A stretch of DNA of 64,000 bases from Zanthoxylum bungeanum. Its lineage: Eukaryota; Streptophyta; Magnoliopsida; Sapindales; Rutaceae. Both the position numbers and the translations under genes were made by a program. The stretch lies in the NCBI GenBank assembly GCA_019454045.1, contig SKCR01033666.1:310001-374000 (forward strand), written 5' to 3'. Positions within the stretch are counted from its first letter, which is position 1, and each line of letters starts with the position of its first letter. Of this stretch, positions 13,478 to 26,151 are shown piece after piece. The notes under the pieces were generated by a model. That model did no database searches, was not told the origin of the DNA, and was given only the letters and a program-made list of their open reading frames with translations.

Positions 13478-13489
13478 GCTCTGATACCA
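13478..13489 (-). other. Primer-binding site of copia B (initiator Met tRNA type)
   Basis: GCTCTGATACCA on the + strand is TGGTATCAGAGC on the element strand, the classic plant copia site complementary to the 3' end of initiator methionine tRNA. It lies one base inside the 5' LTR. Confidence 0.93.
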
Positions 13490-13490
13490 T

Positions 13491-15484
13491 TGTTGGGTTT
13501 CTACTATAGTCCCGGATCAATTCAAGCAATGAAATCATGTGCAAATACAACAAAGAAGCATGGCGGAATCATACTTACATTGATCGGATTTGGCGATGCA
13601 AGGAACAGAAAAAATCTTCAAGCTTTTCCTTCAGTGAGCTCTCGGTTTTTGCTTCCTTTTGGGCTCCATTTTCGGTCCTTCAAGCTCCAAGCTTGGTGTG
13701 CATTCCATGCCCACGGGTGAGTTTCCCTATCACCTTCGCAAGACCCCGAATGTGTGCTAGCACCTTGGAATTTTGCCACAAAATTCCCTTATATGTTCCT
13801 TGTTGCCCTCGGTATTTTGCAAGAAAAAGAAGAGAGAAGTGGCCCTTGGCTGAATACAAGAAGAGGAGAGAAGAGAAGTTGTGTTAAGTTGGTTTGTGTA
13901 TCTAATACACTTAATTGATTTTTCAAAATCAATTAATGATATACCAAAATTTTGTAAATCATCTCCCATCATTACCAACTTGGAGTGTTCAACACACTAT
14001 CACCTACTACCAATTTCTATCACATTAAAGTGATAAAGTTGACTAGTGATGTGACTTGATGTGACTTGTGGGCCCCACTCGAATTCGAAATGCGAGTGCG
14101 CCCGCAAACACTCCCGGGCTCGGGTTCGCTAAATCCGAATTAACGAAATTTTTCGTTGCGACGTAATTAAATCAAATTTAATTAAATAATTATGCCTAGA
14201 AAAATTACTATTCACATCACTAGCGAATTAATTCTAAATTAACTCGTTCGCCCGAATTAAAATCTAATTTTAATTCCGCGTCGAAATCCAATTTCGTATA
14301 ATATATCGAATATATTATTTTATCGATTAATTCAAATTAATCGTTCTCTCTCTTTAAATAATATTTTATCCCAGATAAAATATCTCCGCAATTAATCCCA
14401 GATTAATTTTCTCTCTCTTATAATTAATCCCAGATTAATAAAGTGCGAGTCATACATCATCGGTGAATCTTCGGGAAGCGGCCCATGAGATCCCCGGATA
14501 TGTTGGCAGTAAATCCGGTTTTCGGACTATCCGAACACGTACGTACCTAGTACTACATTTTTACAGATTTACAAGACATGGTTGGCTTCTAGCAAAGCAC
14601 CGTGCCTACCCAATTCTCCAGAAATATTCTTATAGGAATATGTGATCTATATCAGGCGTAGTATACATAGTATTGCGTATTACGATCCAGTATCGGATGT
14701 CACGTGCTAGGCCTGGGGCTGGAATTGTGTCTGCCCCGTACGAAGCACATATTGGATCTCTGGTAACTAGTCTCTATAATCGGATAATCATGACCTAGTC
14801 GTATTATCCGAGAATGCAGTACATAAGAGCACCAGTTTCGTATCTACGTGATCATCATCTCCACTATTACTACTGGAGTGATACTTCCATCTCGACATCA
14901 CACCCAATACACTACGATTCTCAATATACCCAGAAGAGGCGTACACAGAACCTGTTAAAGCCCTGGACGACCAAACCCAAATTATATTGATTGTCGCAAG
15001 TATTAGCGGTGCAAGTCTCAGGTTAAGACCAAATATACCTACCCTGATTCGGACTTCCATAGACACTTAGTCATACTACTAATGGAATTCCGATGGGTCT
15101 ATCCAGAGCGAAGCTGTTCCCGTACCATCGATAAACACAACCTCCTATTACACTTGCATGCGTATCCTATACCCAAATATATGAGAACTATGTCGTTATG
15201 CTCCCACAACGCGCACAAGTGTAATACTAGTCTTTTACGCATTATCGATGTCCAATCTCGATAATACTCTGACTTTGGATATTTAATGATTAAACCTTTA
15301 TGGATTGATAATGTCTCATATCATCTTAATCCGTAACTAATCATATGGACCTTCTATCATTTATACATCTAGGTAATCTAATTACAAATGATAAAATGGC
15401 AATTTCCTTTGTCACATAGTTAATTTGTACAACAACACCATGATCTGTACAAATAGTGATGCTATGGGTCATAACTGTCCAACA
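13491..15484 (-). repeat. 5' LTR of copia B
   Basis: 1994 bp, TG...CA ends, TGTTGG at the left and GTCCAACA at the right on the + strand. It pairs with 5616-7614. The open frames at 13537-13887 (+) and 14788-15066 (-) recur in the other LTR with changed ends and have no family similarity, so they are not called as genes. Confidence 0.93.
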
Positions 15485-15489
15485 GTCGG

Positions 15490-16183
15490 CTCCGAGTTGA
15501 TCAGGTCCGAGGTGGTCAGATCAGCCTCGGCACACCAACCTAGGGACCGGGGAATGGTTGCAGTATCCCGAGCTCTCGTATGAGAAAAGAAACGGTTCTC
15601 ATCGAAAGTAGCTTCTGCCAGCCACCATAGGTCGGTGCAGTGATGGAAAGATGGAAGAATAGAACCGCCATAGGCCGGTATAGTGACAGAGAGGTGGTAG
15701 AACAAGGCCGTCATAGAACGGTGCAGAGATAGAAAAAGATTGTTCTGATTGGCCAAATTTTTGGAAGATAATGAGAGTTGCTACTACAATGATGACATGT
15801 GACATGAGATGATATCATAGGCGGTGGACCATTGGATTCAGATGCACTATATAAAGAGGAGTTGAGAACTCATTTAGAGGGATATTGATTTTTTTCACGT
15901 AACTTGTAAAAAAGAGGAAAAAGCCTTTTTTAAGCAAGAGATAGACAGGTCGGTCATACCCGACCACATTATAAAACTTCATTTTCCTTTGTCCCCGTGG
16001 ACGTAGGTTGGATCCATTCCGTTTTAAATATGTTAAACCCTCTGTTTTGTCTGTGTGTTTTCTCATCTTTTTCTAAGTTTGCCTTTGGTTCCCAACAAAC
16101 CAAACAAATTTATTGCTTGAGGGAGGATTGTTCGAGGAATAAGTTTACCGATTTACCCCTGGAATGAAAATCAGCCATCAATA
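15490..16183 (+). repeat. 5' LTR of G, right piece, with TATA box
   Basis: Continues the LTR after B. Three imperfect repeats of about 40-50 bp (around a GCCATAGGYCGGTRYAGTGA-type core) lie at 15618-15740, upstream of a TATA box, TATATAAAG, at 15848-15856. The stretch from about 15918 to 16130 is homologous to 63660-63900, the end of the 3' LTR. The end is CATCAATA at 16183, one change from a perfect inverted match to TGTTGATG. Confidence 0.83.
15848..15856 (+). promoter_or_regulatory. TATA box in G 5' LTR
   Basis: TATATAAAG, about 335 bp before the LTR end. It is a fitting position for the U3/R border of a gypsy LTR; transcription start not tested. Confidence 0.55.
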
Positions 16184-16184
16184 G

Positions 16185-16203
16185 TTGGCACCGTTTGTGG
16201 GGA
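16185..16203 (+). other. Primer-binding site of G
   Basis: TTGGCACCGTTTGTGGGGA starts one base after the 5' LTR. It resembles the TGGCGCCGTYTGTGGGGA sites common in plant Tat-lineage gypsy elements. The exact tRNA was not determined. Confidence 0.7.
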
Positions 16204-16227
16204 ATCAGTACAAAAAGCAACAAACAC

Positions 16228-16596
16228 GTTGATATGATGGTAGGAGATGGGAACCATAGATCTATAGAGGCCATTGTGGGGAGGTGGATGGAAAGAATGA
16301 AGGAGGAGGAGAACTTGCAGATAGAATGAGAGGAAACCTGAGTCTTCCTGGAGGCCATGATGAGGAGAATTGAAAAGTTGGAAGAAAGAGCGGTAGGGAA
16401 TAGACTCCGGTAGGGCTTAGCCGAAAGAGGGAAGATATCGCTGGTAGTAAGAGGCTGGTTGTAATAGAAATGGAGCAGATGACTGAGAAAAGGAAGAGAA
16501 CATGGCCAACCTAGTAGGAGCTCCAGATTACAGAGGATGACCCGTATACTGCTCTCAACAGATCTTTAGCTTAGATAGCTCGAGAGATACGAGACA
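16228..16596 (+). pseudogene. Gypsy gag of G, first piece
   Basis: Broken by several stops. The best-preserved part is at 16533-16595, reading EDDPYTALNRSLA, a stop, then IAREIRD. This corresponds to the segment just before the zinc knuckle in Tat-lineage Gag (usually YTPLN...). The last codons overlap the left TSD copy of E, AGACA at 16592-16596. Joined after one TSD copy to 38232, the frame continues as DKGLLTEPDP, so E landed inside this gene. Confidence 0.75.
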
Positions 16597-18446
16597 TATT
16601 AGTGTCATAGACATGCCACAGGACCTCTAAGCGTGATTATTATGTGAATTAATCAAGAAAGTTGTGGAATACTTACATTGATTTGGATGAGAAGTTTCAA
16701 AAATTTCTTTGAAGATGGAAGCTCCAAGCCCTCTTTTAGTGTTTCCAACACTTGGGTGAGTCTCCCTATCACATTATTTGACTCCTTAATGTGCTAGTAT
16801 AATAGAATTTTGCAACAAAACTCCATGGGAGAAGCATGAAGCTCACGGCTTCAAGGAGAAAAGAAGAAAGATGGTTGCTGTGAATAGTAACCCATGTCTT
16901 ACTTCCAAAGTTGACTTGGTTTAAATATTAAGGTTGAGTGTTGAATTTGGTTTGAGTGTATTATAAGTAAAGCCAAGCTTTCTTTCAATAAATCAAATCC
17001 ATGAAATAAGCCTAACCACTTCCATCAAATGTCCAAATTTGATGTAAGTGAAGTGGGTCATACCACTTTTAAATTCCAAATTTAAGTCGGCTAATCCAAC
17101 ACGCAATTTCGCTCGGGCCCGGGTTCGTTTAATTCCAAATAAACGAATTTATCGTTGCGACATAATTAAATCCAATTTAATTAAATAATAATGCCTAGCA
17201 AAATTATTACGAAAGTCGCTTACGGATTAATTCTAAATTAATTCGTTCGCCCGAATTAAAATCCAATTTTAATTCGACTTTGAAATCTAATTTCAATTAA
17301 TATCTAATATATTATTTAATCGATTAATTCCAAATTAATCGTTCTCTCTCTTCTATCCGAATTTTATCCCAGATAAATTCTTACCACAATTAATCCCAGA
17401 TTAATTTTCTCTTATAATTAATCCCAGATTAATTTTGTTCGAGTCAAATATCATCGGTGAATATTTTGGAGGCGACCCAAGAGATCCATGGATATGTTGG
17501 CAGTAAATACGGTCATCAGACTATCCAAATATGTGCGTACCCGGTACCACGTTCTTACCATTTTACAAGACATGGTTGGCTTCTAGCAAAGCACCGTGCC
17601 TACCCAATTCTCCAGAAATATTCTTTTAAGGAATATATAATCTATATCAGGCGTAGTATACATAGTATTGCGTATTACGATCCAGTATCAGATGTCACAT
17701 GCTAGGCCTGGGATTGGAGTTGTGTCTGCCATGTACGAAACATATATTGGATCACTAGCAACTAGTCTTTTTATGATCGGAAAGTCATGACCTAGTCAAA
17801 CTTTCCCGATGGCTATAGCACTATAGAGTATCAGTTATGTATCCCTGCGTGATCATCATCTCCATATGACTGAAGTGATACTTCCATCTTGACATCACAC
17901 CCAATACACTACAATTCTCAGTATACCCAGAAGAGGCGTACACAGAACCTGTTAAAGCCCCGGACGACCAAAACCAAAGTATACTGATTGTCGCAAGTAT
18001 TAGCGATGCAAGTCTTAGGTTAAGACCATATACACCTACCCTTATTCAGATTCCCATAGACACATAGTCATACTACCAATGGGACTCCGATGGGTCTATC
18101 CAGAGCGAAGCTGTTCCCGCATCATCGGCAAACAGAACATCATATTACACTTGCATGAGTATCCAATACCCAAATATATGAGAACTATGTCGTTAAGCTT
18201 CCATAATGCGCACAAGTGTAATACTAGCCTATTCTGCATTATCGATGTCTAGTCTCGATAATACTACGACTAGGGATATTTAATGATTAAACCTTAGTGG
18301 ATTAATATTGTCTCATATCTTATTAATCTGGTACTAATCATATGGACTTTTATCATTTATATATCAAGGTAATCCAACTACAAATGATAAAAGAGTAATT
18401 TCCCTTGTCACATAGTTAATTTTGTACAAGAACACCATGTTCTTTA
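16597..18446 (-). repeat. 3' LTR of E, main piece (interrupted by D)
   Basis: Begins TATTAGTGTC (a mutated TGTTAGTGTC) and runs to TTCTTTA, where D is inserted; it resumes at 28204. The whole LTR is about 1886 bp. It pairs with 36387-38226. A palindrome row lies at about 17160-17430, including a roughly 46-bp part deleted in the 5' LTR. Confidence 0.9.
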
Positions 18447-20504
18447 TGTTGGACAATTATGACCCATAGCGTCACTATTTGTACAGATCACGGTGTTGTT
18501 GTACAAATTAACTATGTGACAAAGGAGATTGCACTCTTATCATTTGTGATTAGATCACCAAGATATATAATGATAGGAGGTCCCTGTGATTTATTCCTGG
18601 ACTGAGAATGATATGAGACAGTATCAGTCCACGAAGGATAAATCATTAAATATCCCTAGTCAGAGTATTATCGAGATTGGACATCGATAAATGCGTAAAA
18701 GACTAGTATTACACTTGTGCACGTTGTGAGGGCACAACGACATAGTTCTCATATATTTGGGTATTTGATACTCATGCAAGTGTGATAAGAGGTTGTGTTT
18801 TACCGATGGTACGGGAAACAGCTTCGCTCTGGATAGACCCCCTCGGAATTCCATTGGTAGTATGACTATGTGTCTATGGAAGTCCGAAATCAGGGTAGGT
18901 GTATTTGGTCTTAACCTGAGACTTGCACCGTTAATACTTGCGACAATCAATATACTTTGGTTGCGGTCGTCCAGGACTTTAACAGGTTCTGTGTACGCCA
19001 ATTCTGGGTATATTACGAATCATAGTGTATTGGGTGTGATGTTAAGACGGAAGTATCACTCCAGTTATATGAAGATGATGGTCACATAGGATACGGAACT
19101 CGTTCTCTTGAATGCTCGAGCTATCGGGATATTATGACTAGGTCATGTATATCCGATTATAGAGACTGGTTACCAGACATCCGATATGTGCTTCGTACGG
19201 GGCAGACACAATTCCAGCCCCAGGCCTAGCACGTGGACATCCGATACTGGATCGACATACGCAATACTACGTATACTACACCTGATATAGATCACATATT
19301 CCTATAAGGATATTTTTGGAGAATTGGGTAGTCATGTCGCTTTGCTAGAAGCCAACATTGTCTTGTAAATCGGTACAAACGTAGTACTAGGTACTTACGT
19401 GTTCGGATAGTCCGACGACCGTATTTACTGCCAACATATCCGGGGATCTCATCGGTCGCTTCCCGAAGATTCACCGATGATGTATGGCTCGCACTTTAAT
19501 TAATCTGGGATTAATTTGATGAGAGAGAAAATTAATATGGGATTAATTACGGAGATATTTTATCTGGGATAAAATATCAATTAAAGAGAGAGAACGATTA
19601 ATTTGGAATTAATCGATAAAATAATATATTCGATATATTATGCGAAATTAGATTTCGACGCGGAATTGAAATTGGATTTTAATTCGGGCGAACGAGTTAA
19701 TTTAGAATGAATTCATTAGCGACGTGAATAGTGATTTCGCTAGGCATAATCATTTAATTACGTCGCAACGGAAAATTCGTTAATTTTGAATTAGCGAACC
19801 CAAGCCCGAGAGTGTTTGCGAGCGCATTAACATTTCGAATTCGAGTGCGGTACGTAAGTCACATCAAACGTCAAATCGCTAGTCACATCAAGTGTCAAAT
19901 CACATGTCACTTTGAGTGATGTGACAATTTGATTGATTGATGTAGTAGTTGGAAAGCATTTAATTGCTTTTGCTTTTGACTTTTGCTTTTTAAAATTTGT
20001 AAAGGGTTTTGGTATTTGTTTTTTGTAAAAACAAATTATTTAACACCTTTTACATTTTCTTTCTCTCTCTCCCCCAATCGGTTTATAGGAAACCTTTTCT
20101 TCCATCCACTTCTCTCTCGGCTTTGAGCCGTTTCTTCTTATTATTCATCAAGATCTTGGCTTGGCCGTGAGAAGCAAGGAAGAAGACAAAGTGCTAGCAC
20201 ACATGGGTTAATACAAAGGTGATAGGGCAGTGAACACATGTGCATGTAATCATTTTAAAGCTTGAAGCTTGGAGCTTCAATGGAGGTCATCTATGGCCGA
20301 ATCTTGGAGGAGCTAAAGAGACCAAAACCGAGCAGTCCACTGCAAGGAGAAGCCACTGCCGAGCTTCAAGGAGGGCTGAAAAGGCTTGTGTTCTTCGTAA
20401 CATCCAAACCGATCATTGTGAGTATGTTTCCGCCATTCTCCTTTATGTATTCACATGCGTTTTTGTGCTTGATTTCATTCTTGGGACCTAATTAGAAACC
20501 AACA
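18447..20504 (+). repeat. 5' LTR of copia D
   Basis: Starts TGTTGGACAATTATGACC and ends TTAGAAACCAACA. It contains a palindrome row at about 19495-19800. The frames at 20240-20491 and 20262-20495 lie in its U5 end and recur with changes at 27934-28189; no protein family is recognised in them. Confidence 0.94.
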
Positions 20505-20505
20505 A

Positions 20506-20518
20506 TGGTATCTTGAGC
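20506..20518 (+). other. Degenerate primer-binding site of copia D
   Basis: TGGTATCTTGAGC, compared with TGGTATCAGAGC in B. The first seven bases are kept; the next part is altered. It starts two bases after the LTR (one A and then T as spacer), as in B. Confidence 0.75.
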
Positions 20519-23339
20519 TTATATCAAGCATGAAATTTTTAGGGTTTAAAATTGGGTAAAATCAATTTGAGCATGAATTGGTTAAATTGTTTGATTAAGT
20601 ATGCTTGAATAAAGTTGAATTGAAGTTGTGCATGATCAATTTCAAGAAAATTGGATTGGATCAATTTTCCCCAAAAGCTTTGGCTTGGCCGAAAATGGAT
20701 AAACCCTAATTGTCTTGGTAATTTTTGTTTTTTGATCATTGGATGACTTAAAACAATTGGGTAATGTTGATTTGAGGTTTAATTGGATTGAATTTTGAAT
20801 TGAACAATTTTTCCCCAAATTATGGCTTGGCCGAATTCATAGTGATATAAAAATTCATGGTGATTTTTTGATTTTGATTCATTGGATGAGTTGAAATGAT
20901 TTGGAAAATGATGAAAATGGATTCAATTGGATTGAAACTGAATCGGATTGAAAAACCCCTAATTGCCGAGAATGATTGAAGCATGAAAATGGGTTTGATT
21001 TTGATTAAATTGTGTTGGACACTATTTGATGTTAAAGTGCATGATTAATTAGGCTAATTGATGTTTTAGAAATGTTAATTGGGTGATTAATTGTGTATTA
21101 CACTTAGGTTAATTAATTGTGGAATTTGGAATTTTGTAAGTTAATTAATTGGGTTTAAATTGGATTTGGGCCTTAAAGGTTGTAATTGGGCTTTTGGGCT
21201 TGGTTGTACCAAGTTAGGTTTAGGACAATTTGGTTGGATCCAATTGGGCCCAAAACCGCATCCATAAAGTCCAATTATGACTTAATGGACCTTAATTATT
21301 TAATTGGGCCTAATGGGCCAAAATTGATTTATGGGCTTATGGGGTAAATCCCGGATTGGATTTTGGTTATTGGTTTTGACCCGAGTTGACCAAAAGTCCA
21401 CGCCTTAAAGAAATTAATTAAAAGCCCATTGGACTTTAATTAAATAAACATTGGATGTTAATCGGGCTTTGAGACCCGTAACGATTAAATTTGGAATTTA
21501 AATCGTAAAAGGATTATTAATAAAGTGTAATATTTAATTTGGAATTAAATAGTGAATTAGTATTAAATACAAATTGAATTGTATTTAATTTTGTAGTTGA
21601 ATTTAATTCAAGAATTCGTACTTTGAGTACTTATTCGCAAAACGAGTTTGACTCGAGCAAAATCAAATCGTTGTTTGAACATTGGATGATCATTAATTAT
21701 CAGATTAATTAATTGGATTAGATTGATTGATAACATGCTTGTGTGAATACATGGTTGCGATGCATGAATAATGTATATCAGATAGATATTAGATGGGTGG
21801 GGCAATTTTAGAAATTGTTGTAATAAATTTGATTTATTAATTGGACCTGCGTGTCCAGCCTTATCACCTTCTGACTCTTTATAATTCTCTTCTCACATAT
21901 TCCCTTCAATGTAAATGAGGTTTCTTTAGAAGTGTAGTGTAACGGGTAGAAGAAATATTTGTGCTAGCGGGAGAAAGAAAGAGAGATTTGATCTAGGATC
22001 AATGTGTAAAGTATCTATCCGCATATCATTATTATTTTTTCATATGTGCTTTATTATGTGTTTAGAATGCATGTTTAAGGGTGTATGCTGATGAGACCTT
22101 AACAAAGATAATAAATTGGTTGCCAATTTGCACGCGAAAAACCCTCGCTAAATATTTAGCGTTTTTCCTTCCATTGAGTGATTCTTACTCAAGATCTGAG
22201 ACTAGCATTGGCTTGTTGGCCAAAGTCAAGGCCTTTGTCCGTCGAGGATGTGTTTGAATCACGAGAGTTTTGTTCCATATCGGTGTCTTGTCCAAGTTGT
22301 GGTTTGTTGGCCAAAGTCAAGACCACTTCTTGTCCATCGACATTGATTACGAAGCTTTCCATTGTCAATGGGTCGCGCTTAACTGGGATCACTAAGTTTG
22401 TTGTGCCAAAGCTAAGGCTTAGTTGATTCAGAGGAAAAAGGTTAGGTAATACATTGGATGTATTGGCATATATAAGATATATCTTTCGGACTTGGATGTC
22501 CCCCTACTGGATCTAGGAATTGGATTGGATCCAATGATCTTAGAGATCTACCTAGTTAATTATCATACAATTTGTTGGCCAAAGTCAAGATTGTGTGATA
22601 TTTAACGGGATCCTAGCCCAATAGGAAACACGGTTTCCCGAGTACTCGACAGAGGGTTAGAGGCTCGCCGAAAAATAGTGGGAGGCAAGTATTGAATTTG
22701 CAATATTCGTTTAGTAACTTTCCATACGCGCTCATTTCAAATATTTCGTCGATATAAATTAAATGTTAGTTGGACTAATATTTAAATTGTTGTTTTAATA
22801 AACAGTTGGACTGTATTATAGTTGATTATATAATTGGATTATAGTAATCAATATATTTGAATTAATTAATTTCAATTAATAGTTGATTTTATAGTTGGAC
22901 TATAGTAATCAATATAATTGAGGTTAATTAATTTAAATTATATTTGATTGTATAGTTGGACTATAATAATCATTATAATATATAGTACCACAAATCGTTG
23001 ATTAAATAGTTGGACTATTAGATCAAGATATTATTGAAAGATTAGTGTTTAAAACATAATCCTGGTGAAAATGTATTTAAACGACTTTAATTTTCAAATT
23101 GGGAATAAATTTCAGGATAGTCCTGGAAACTAATAAGTTACTTTATTTGATAAAATAACATATTAGGCCTAAGCCTGAAGTTAAGCAAATAAGTGGAACA
23201 TGATATTTGGAATATTCATGTAATGATAACTTTAGTGCTTAATCCATTATATTTGTCATAGACTCCTTAATTTCTTATTCAGAACTAAGGATTAGATCCT
23301 TATAATTTGATAAAGAAATTGAAGGATTTTCAAAGATTA
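20519..23339 (+). other. Long non-coding leader of copia D
   Basis: About 2.8 kb, homologous to the B and E leaders. Motif copies of TTGTTGGCCAAAGTCAAG lie near 22210, 22304 and 22570. TTGGA-centred palindromes are dense at 22770-23030. The 22178-22426 region is open on both strands (82 aa sense, 67 aa antisense). The antisense frame is the more protein-like and aligns with broken versions in B and E; see findings. Function unknown. Confidence 0.7.
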
Positions 23340-23640
23340 GATCTTAGAAGTACTTTTAATTGCAATAGTAAACTCTTGGAGAGTTAATGGCTATACTCAA
23401 GGAGACAAAGCCAAAGTTTGCAATAAAGCAAGTAGCGCAAGGCGCACCTTACTTCGACATTCCAGAAGACCAAGGCTAGGCCAAAGGCTTCTGGAGTATG
23501 GAAAAGGGCAAAGGCAAAATCATTATAATCTTCTAGGAAGATAAAAGGACATATCCCAAGAAGGAATTGAAGACGAGCAAGACTCTGACTTCAAATATGT
23601 TTGTCATAAATATGTTCACTACTAGTATTAAAATTAGATT
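23340..23640 (+). pseudogene. Copia gag C-terminal remnant of D, with internal deletion
   Basis: The reading MAILKETKPKF and a downstream GAPYFDIPEDQG can be read from about 23390, followed by stops. The upstream UBN2-type block is missing. The junction at about 23361-23371 (TTGCAATAGTAAACTCTTGG) equals that of B, and relative to E about 175 bp are lost. Confidence 0.7.
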
Positions 23641-23989
23641 TTAGATACTTAGTGTGATACATAAAATATGTACTGATGTTCAGAATCTGCTATGAGCAGG
23701 ATACTGACTTCAATTGAGATTAATCTGCGAATTGAAAATGGGACGAAAGTCGCTGTTTTAACCGTAGATACCTAAGTTTAGGAACTACCCTTTGGGTATG
23801 TACGTAAATTAGGAAACTGTTATAATGTAACTAGTTTGACTAGAAACATTATCTCTATATCAGTGTATAATCTGTTGCGGATATACCTTTATATTCTAGA
23901 ACACTAAAGTGTTTTATTATATAAAGATGATATTGAGATAAACACATTAGATGTGAATAACAGAATTTATATTTAGAATATAAATAAAT

Positions 23990-26140
23990 CTCACACGTAT
24001 AACATGACAAACAAATAGCTCAAACTGATTTGATCAGGTTGAAACTTGAATGTGACATTGTTGTCTAGGACACAATTAAACAAGACTAGTATATCCACAC
24101 TTTCGAAGAGTGGGTACTAGGACTAATTTGATTCTATTCAAATAAAGTCTACGAATCTAGTTTATTGGGCAAAGTGCCTAAAACACCTTTACTGGGTAAA
24201 AGTGCAAGTGCCATTGATCTGCCAGCCCTCGGTCATAGTGACGTAAGTGGGCCCATGTCTAGCTAGGCTAGAGATGCATATGAATGTTTTGTGACCATAC
24301 ACGAATGTGGCATCGCGTCATGGTTACGTGTTTCTTTTGAAACACAAATCGGAAACTTTTAAAGTTTCGACACGAAATAGAACACAGATCGGGTAAAGTA
24401 TTAAACCATCACGGTTTGACCATGATGAAAATACTTAAGCAATAAGTTTCTCATATACTTGAAAGAGTATAGTATTCTTTCAATGAGGACTCCTCCTGGA
24501 ACACGTCAATTTGACGGTGTGTCCGACAGGATAAACCAAATTTTGTTGGACATGATAAGGTTAATCATGAGTCGCTCTGAGCTACTATTTCCATCAACGG
24601 ATAAGCATAAACAGTGCAAAACTTATTTAGAATAAGGTTCCATAAATATCTGTTTGACAGATAACATATTAGATATGAACAGAAAAGAAACCAGGTTTCT
24701 CATTCCTGAATATTTGGGTATGCTAGGCATATGTTTGGTTGATACCAAACTATTACCCAAATTGGATAAGTGCCAATTGTAGGTTATCCTAGGGATACCT
24801 AAGTATAGTACTTATACAACTCACTAAAGAACAATGTAATTATTGCTCGCCATGCGGTTTTCCTAAGAGGAATACCTATATGCAGTGGTAAATGGGAGGA
24901 TAGTAAAACTCGATGAAAATCGAAGTAATACTATTCCTGGCACCGAGTCCTTATGGAACACAAATAGTTCATCAAGGATGAAACTATTCCAATAATCTTC
25001 GAATACACAAGAACCACGTATGTCGGAGAGAATCAGAAAACAACATGGGGTATGGGTTTCTGATCTCACCTCATAAAGATGTCTATCTTATTGAGGAATA
25101 TCAACTGACTACGTATGAGGAAGTGATACAAGGTATCGACTCCCTATTATGGCAAAGTGCCATAAAGTCCGAAGTGGATTCCATGTATACCAACTATGTT
25201 TAGATACTAGTTGATGTACCGCAAGGCATTGTGCCTATTGGTACTATATAAGTCTTCAAGGAAGACATACATGGATGGCAACATACCATCGTACTAAGCT
25301 AGGCTTGTAGCGAAAAGGTAGAGTTATCAACATTGTGTTGATTACGACGAAACCTTTTACCTGTTGCCACGGAAAATCCATTTCGACAATGCTTGCTGAT
25401 GCTGCATGTTTCATTTATGAAATATGGTAGCTGAACGGGAAAACTGATTTCCTTAACGGAAACCTTTCGGAGGATGTTTACAAATCCTGATGGTTTTGTC
25501 GAACCATAACAAGCAAACTAGGTTTGCAGGTTATTCGATCCATAGATGGATTGAAGCAAGCATTAAGTTCTTGGAATTATCGTTTTGATGTAATCATAAT
25601 GATGTATGATTTAATTCAAAATGAAAATAATTCTTGTGTATATAAGGAGGTTAGTGTGAGCGCACTGACAGTGAATTTCATGAGTAATGATGATATATCA
25701 TTTCTTGGAAATGATATTCCCATAATATAATCGGTGAAAGCTTGGCTTTCATGAAAACAACTATAAGTGACAAACGGTACTATACAGTTAGAATAACGGA
25801 ACAGTGAGCTGGAAATCTTCCAAGCAAGATACTGTTACCAAATAAGCAACAAATGAGGGTTACTGCTGCAGCTGATGATAGAAGCCATTTGGGTCAATAA
25901 CAAATCTAATTAGATTAGATACAATTCTATTAGCAGCTGAGCTAGGCTTCAGCACAAGCTAAAGAATTAATGGTCTCATCAACGATCCAGATATATACTT
26001 CGATATTCATCTGATTCGTTCGGATCATACATCGTGGCGATGATATTCATACAAATCCGCTGACGAAAACCTTTTCTCAACAGTTTGAGCCAACCGTACA
26101 TGGTTTGGGTGTCAGACACTCGAGTGACTGGCTATAGGCC
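23990..26140 (+). pseudogene. Copia pol remnant of D, deleted between reverse transcriptase and RNase H
   Basis: GAG-pre-integrase and integrase traces occupy about 24040-25080, reverse transcriptase about 25090-25753, RNase H end about 25754-26140. At 25524-25730 SIDGLKQALSSWNYRFDVI and NSCVYKEV match the copia reverse transcriptase block GLKQASRSWNxRFD. The active site YVDD reads as SNDD (in FMSNDDISFLGNDIP). At about 25753 the sequence jumps from GCTTTCATG to the middle of RNase H, so the palm end and the first RNase H aspartate region are missing. A' has the same jump. Confidence 0.82.
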
Positions 26141-26151
26141 AAGTGGGAGAT
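26141..26151 (+). other. Polypurine tract of copia D
   Basis: AAGTGGGAGAT immediately before the 3' LTR, identical to A, B and A'. Confidence 0.88.

Larger units (their letters stand above)
5616..15484 (-). mobile_element. Copia element B, full length, minus strand, in G's 5' LTR
   Basis: B has two LTRs (5616-7614 and 13491-15484) in direct orientation, a perfect initiator-Met-tRNA primer site, a purine tract, and broken gag and pol on the minus strand. The five-base TSD GTCGG is exact on both sides (5611-5615 and 15485-15489). The flanks are two halves of a single gypsy LTR. In one 170-bp stretch the two LTRs differ at roughly nine places, so B is clearly older than F. B carries the gag deletion also seen in D but not the reverse transcriptase/RNase H deletion of D and A'. 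Confidence 0.95.

Noticed and set aside
16597..18446. Independent solo LTR before D
   Set aside because: The missing 36 bp are found right after D's TSD at 28204, followed by E's interior, so it is E's own 3' LTR split by D.
20240..20495. Overlapping frames of 77-83 aa in the D LTR, repeated at 27934-28189
   Set aside because: They are in the U5 end of the LTR, change length between the two LTRs, and are not kept in A or A'.
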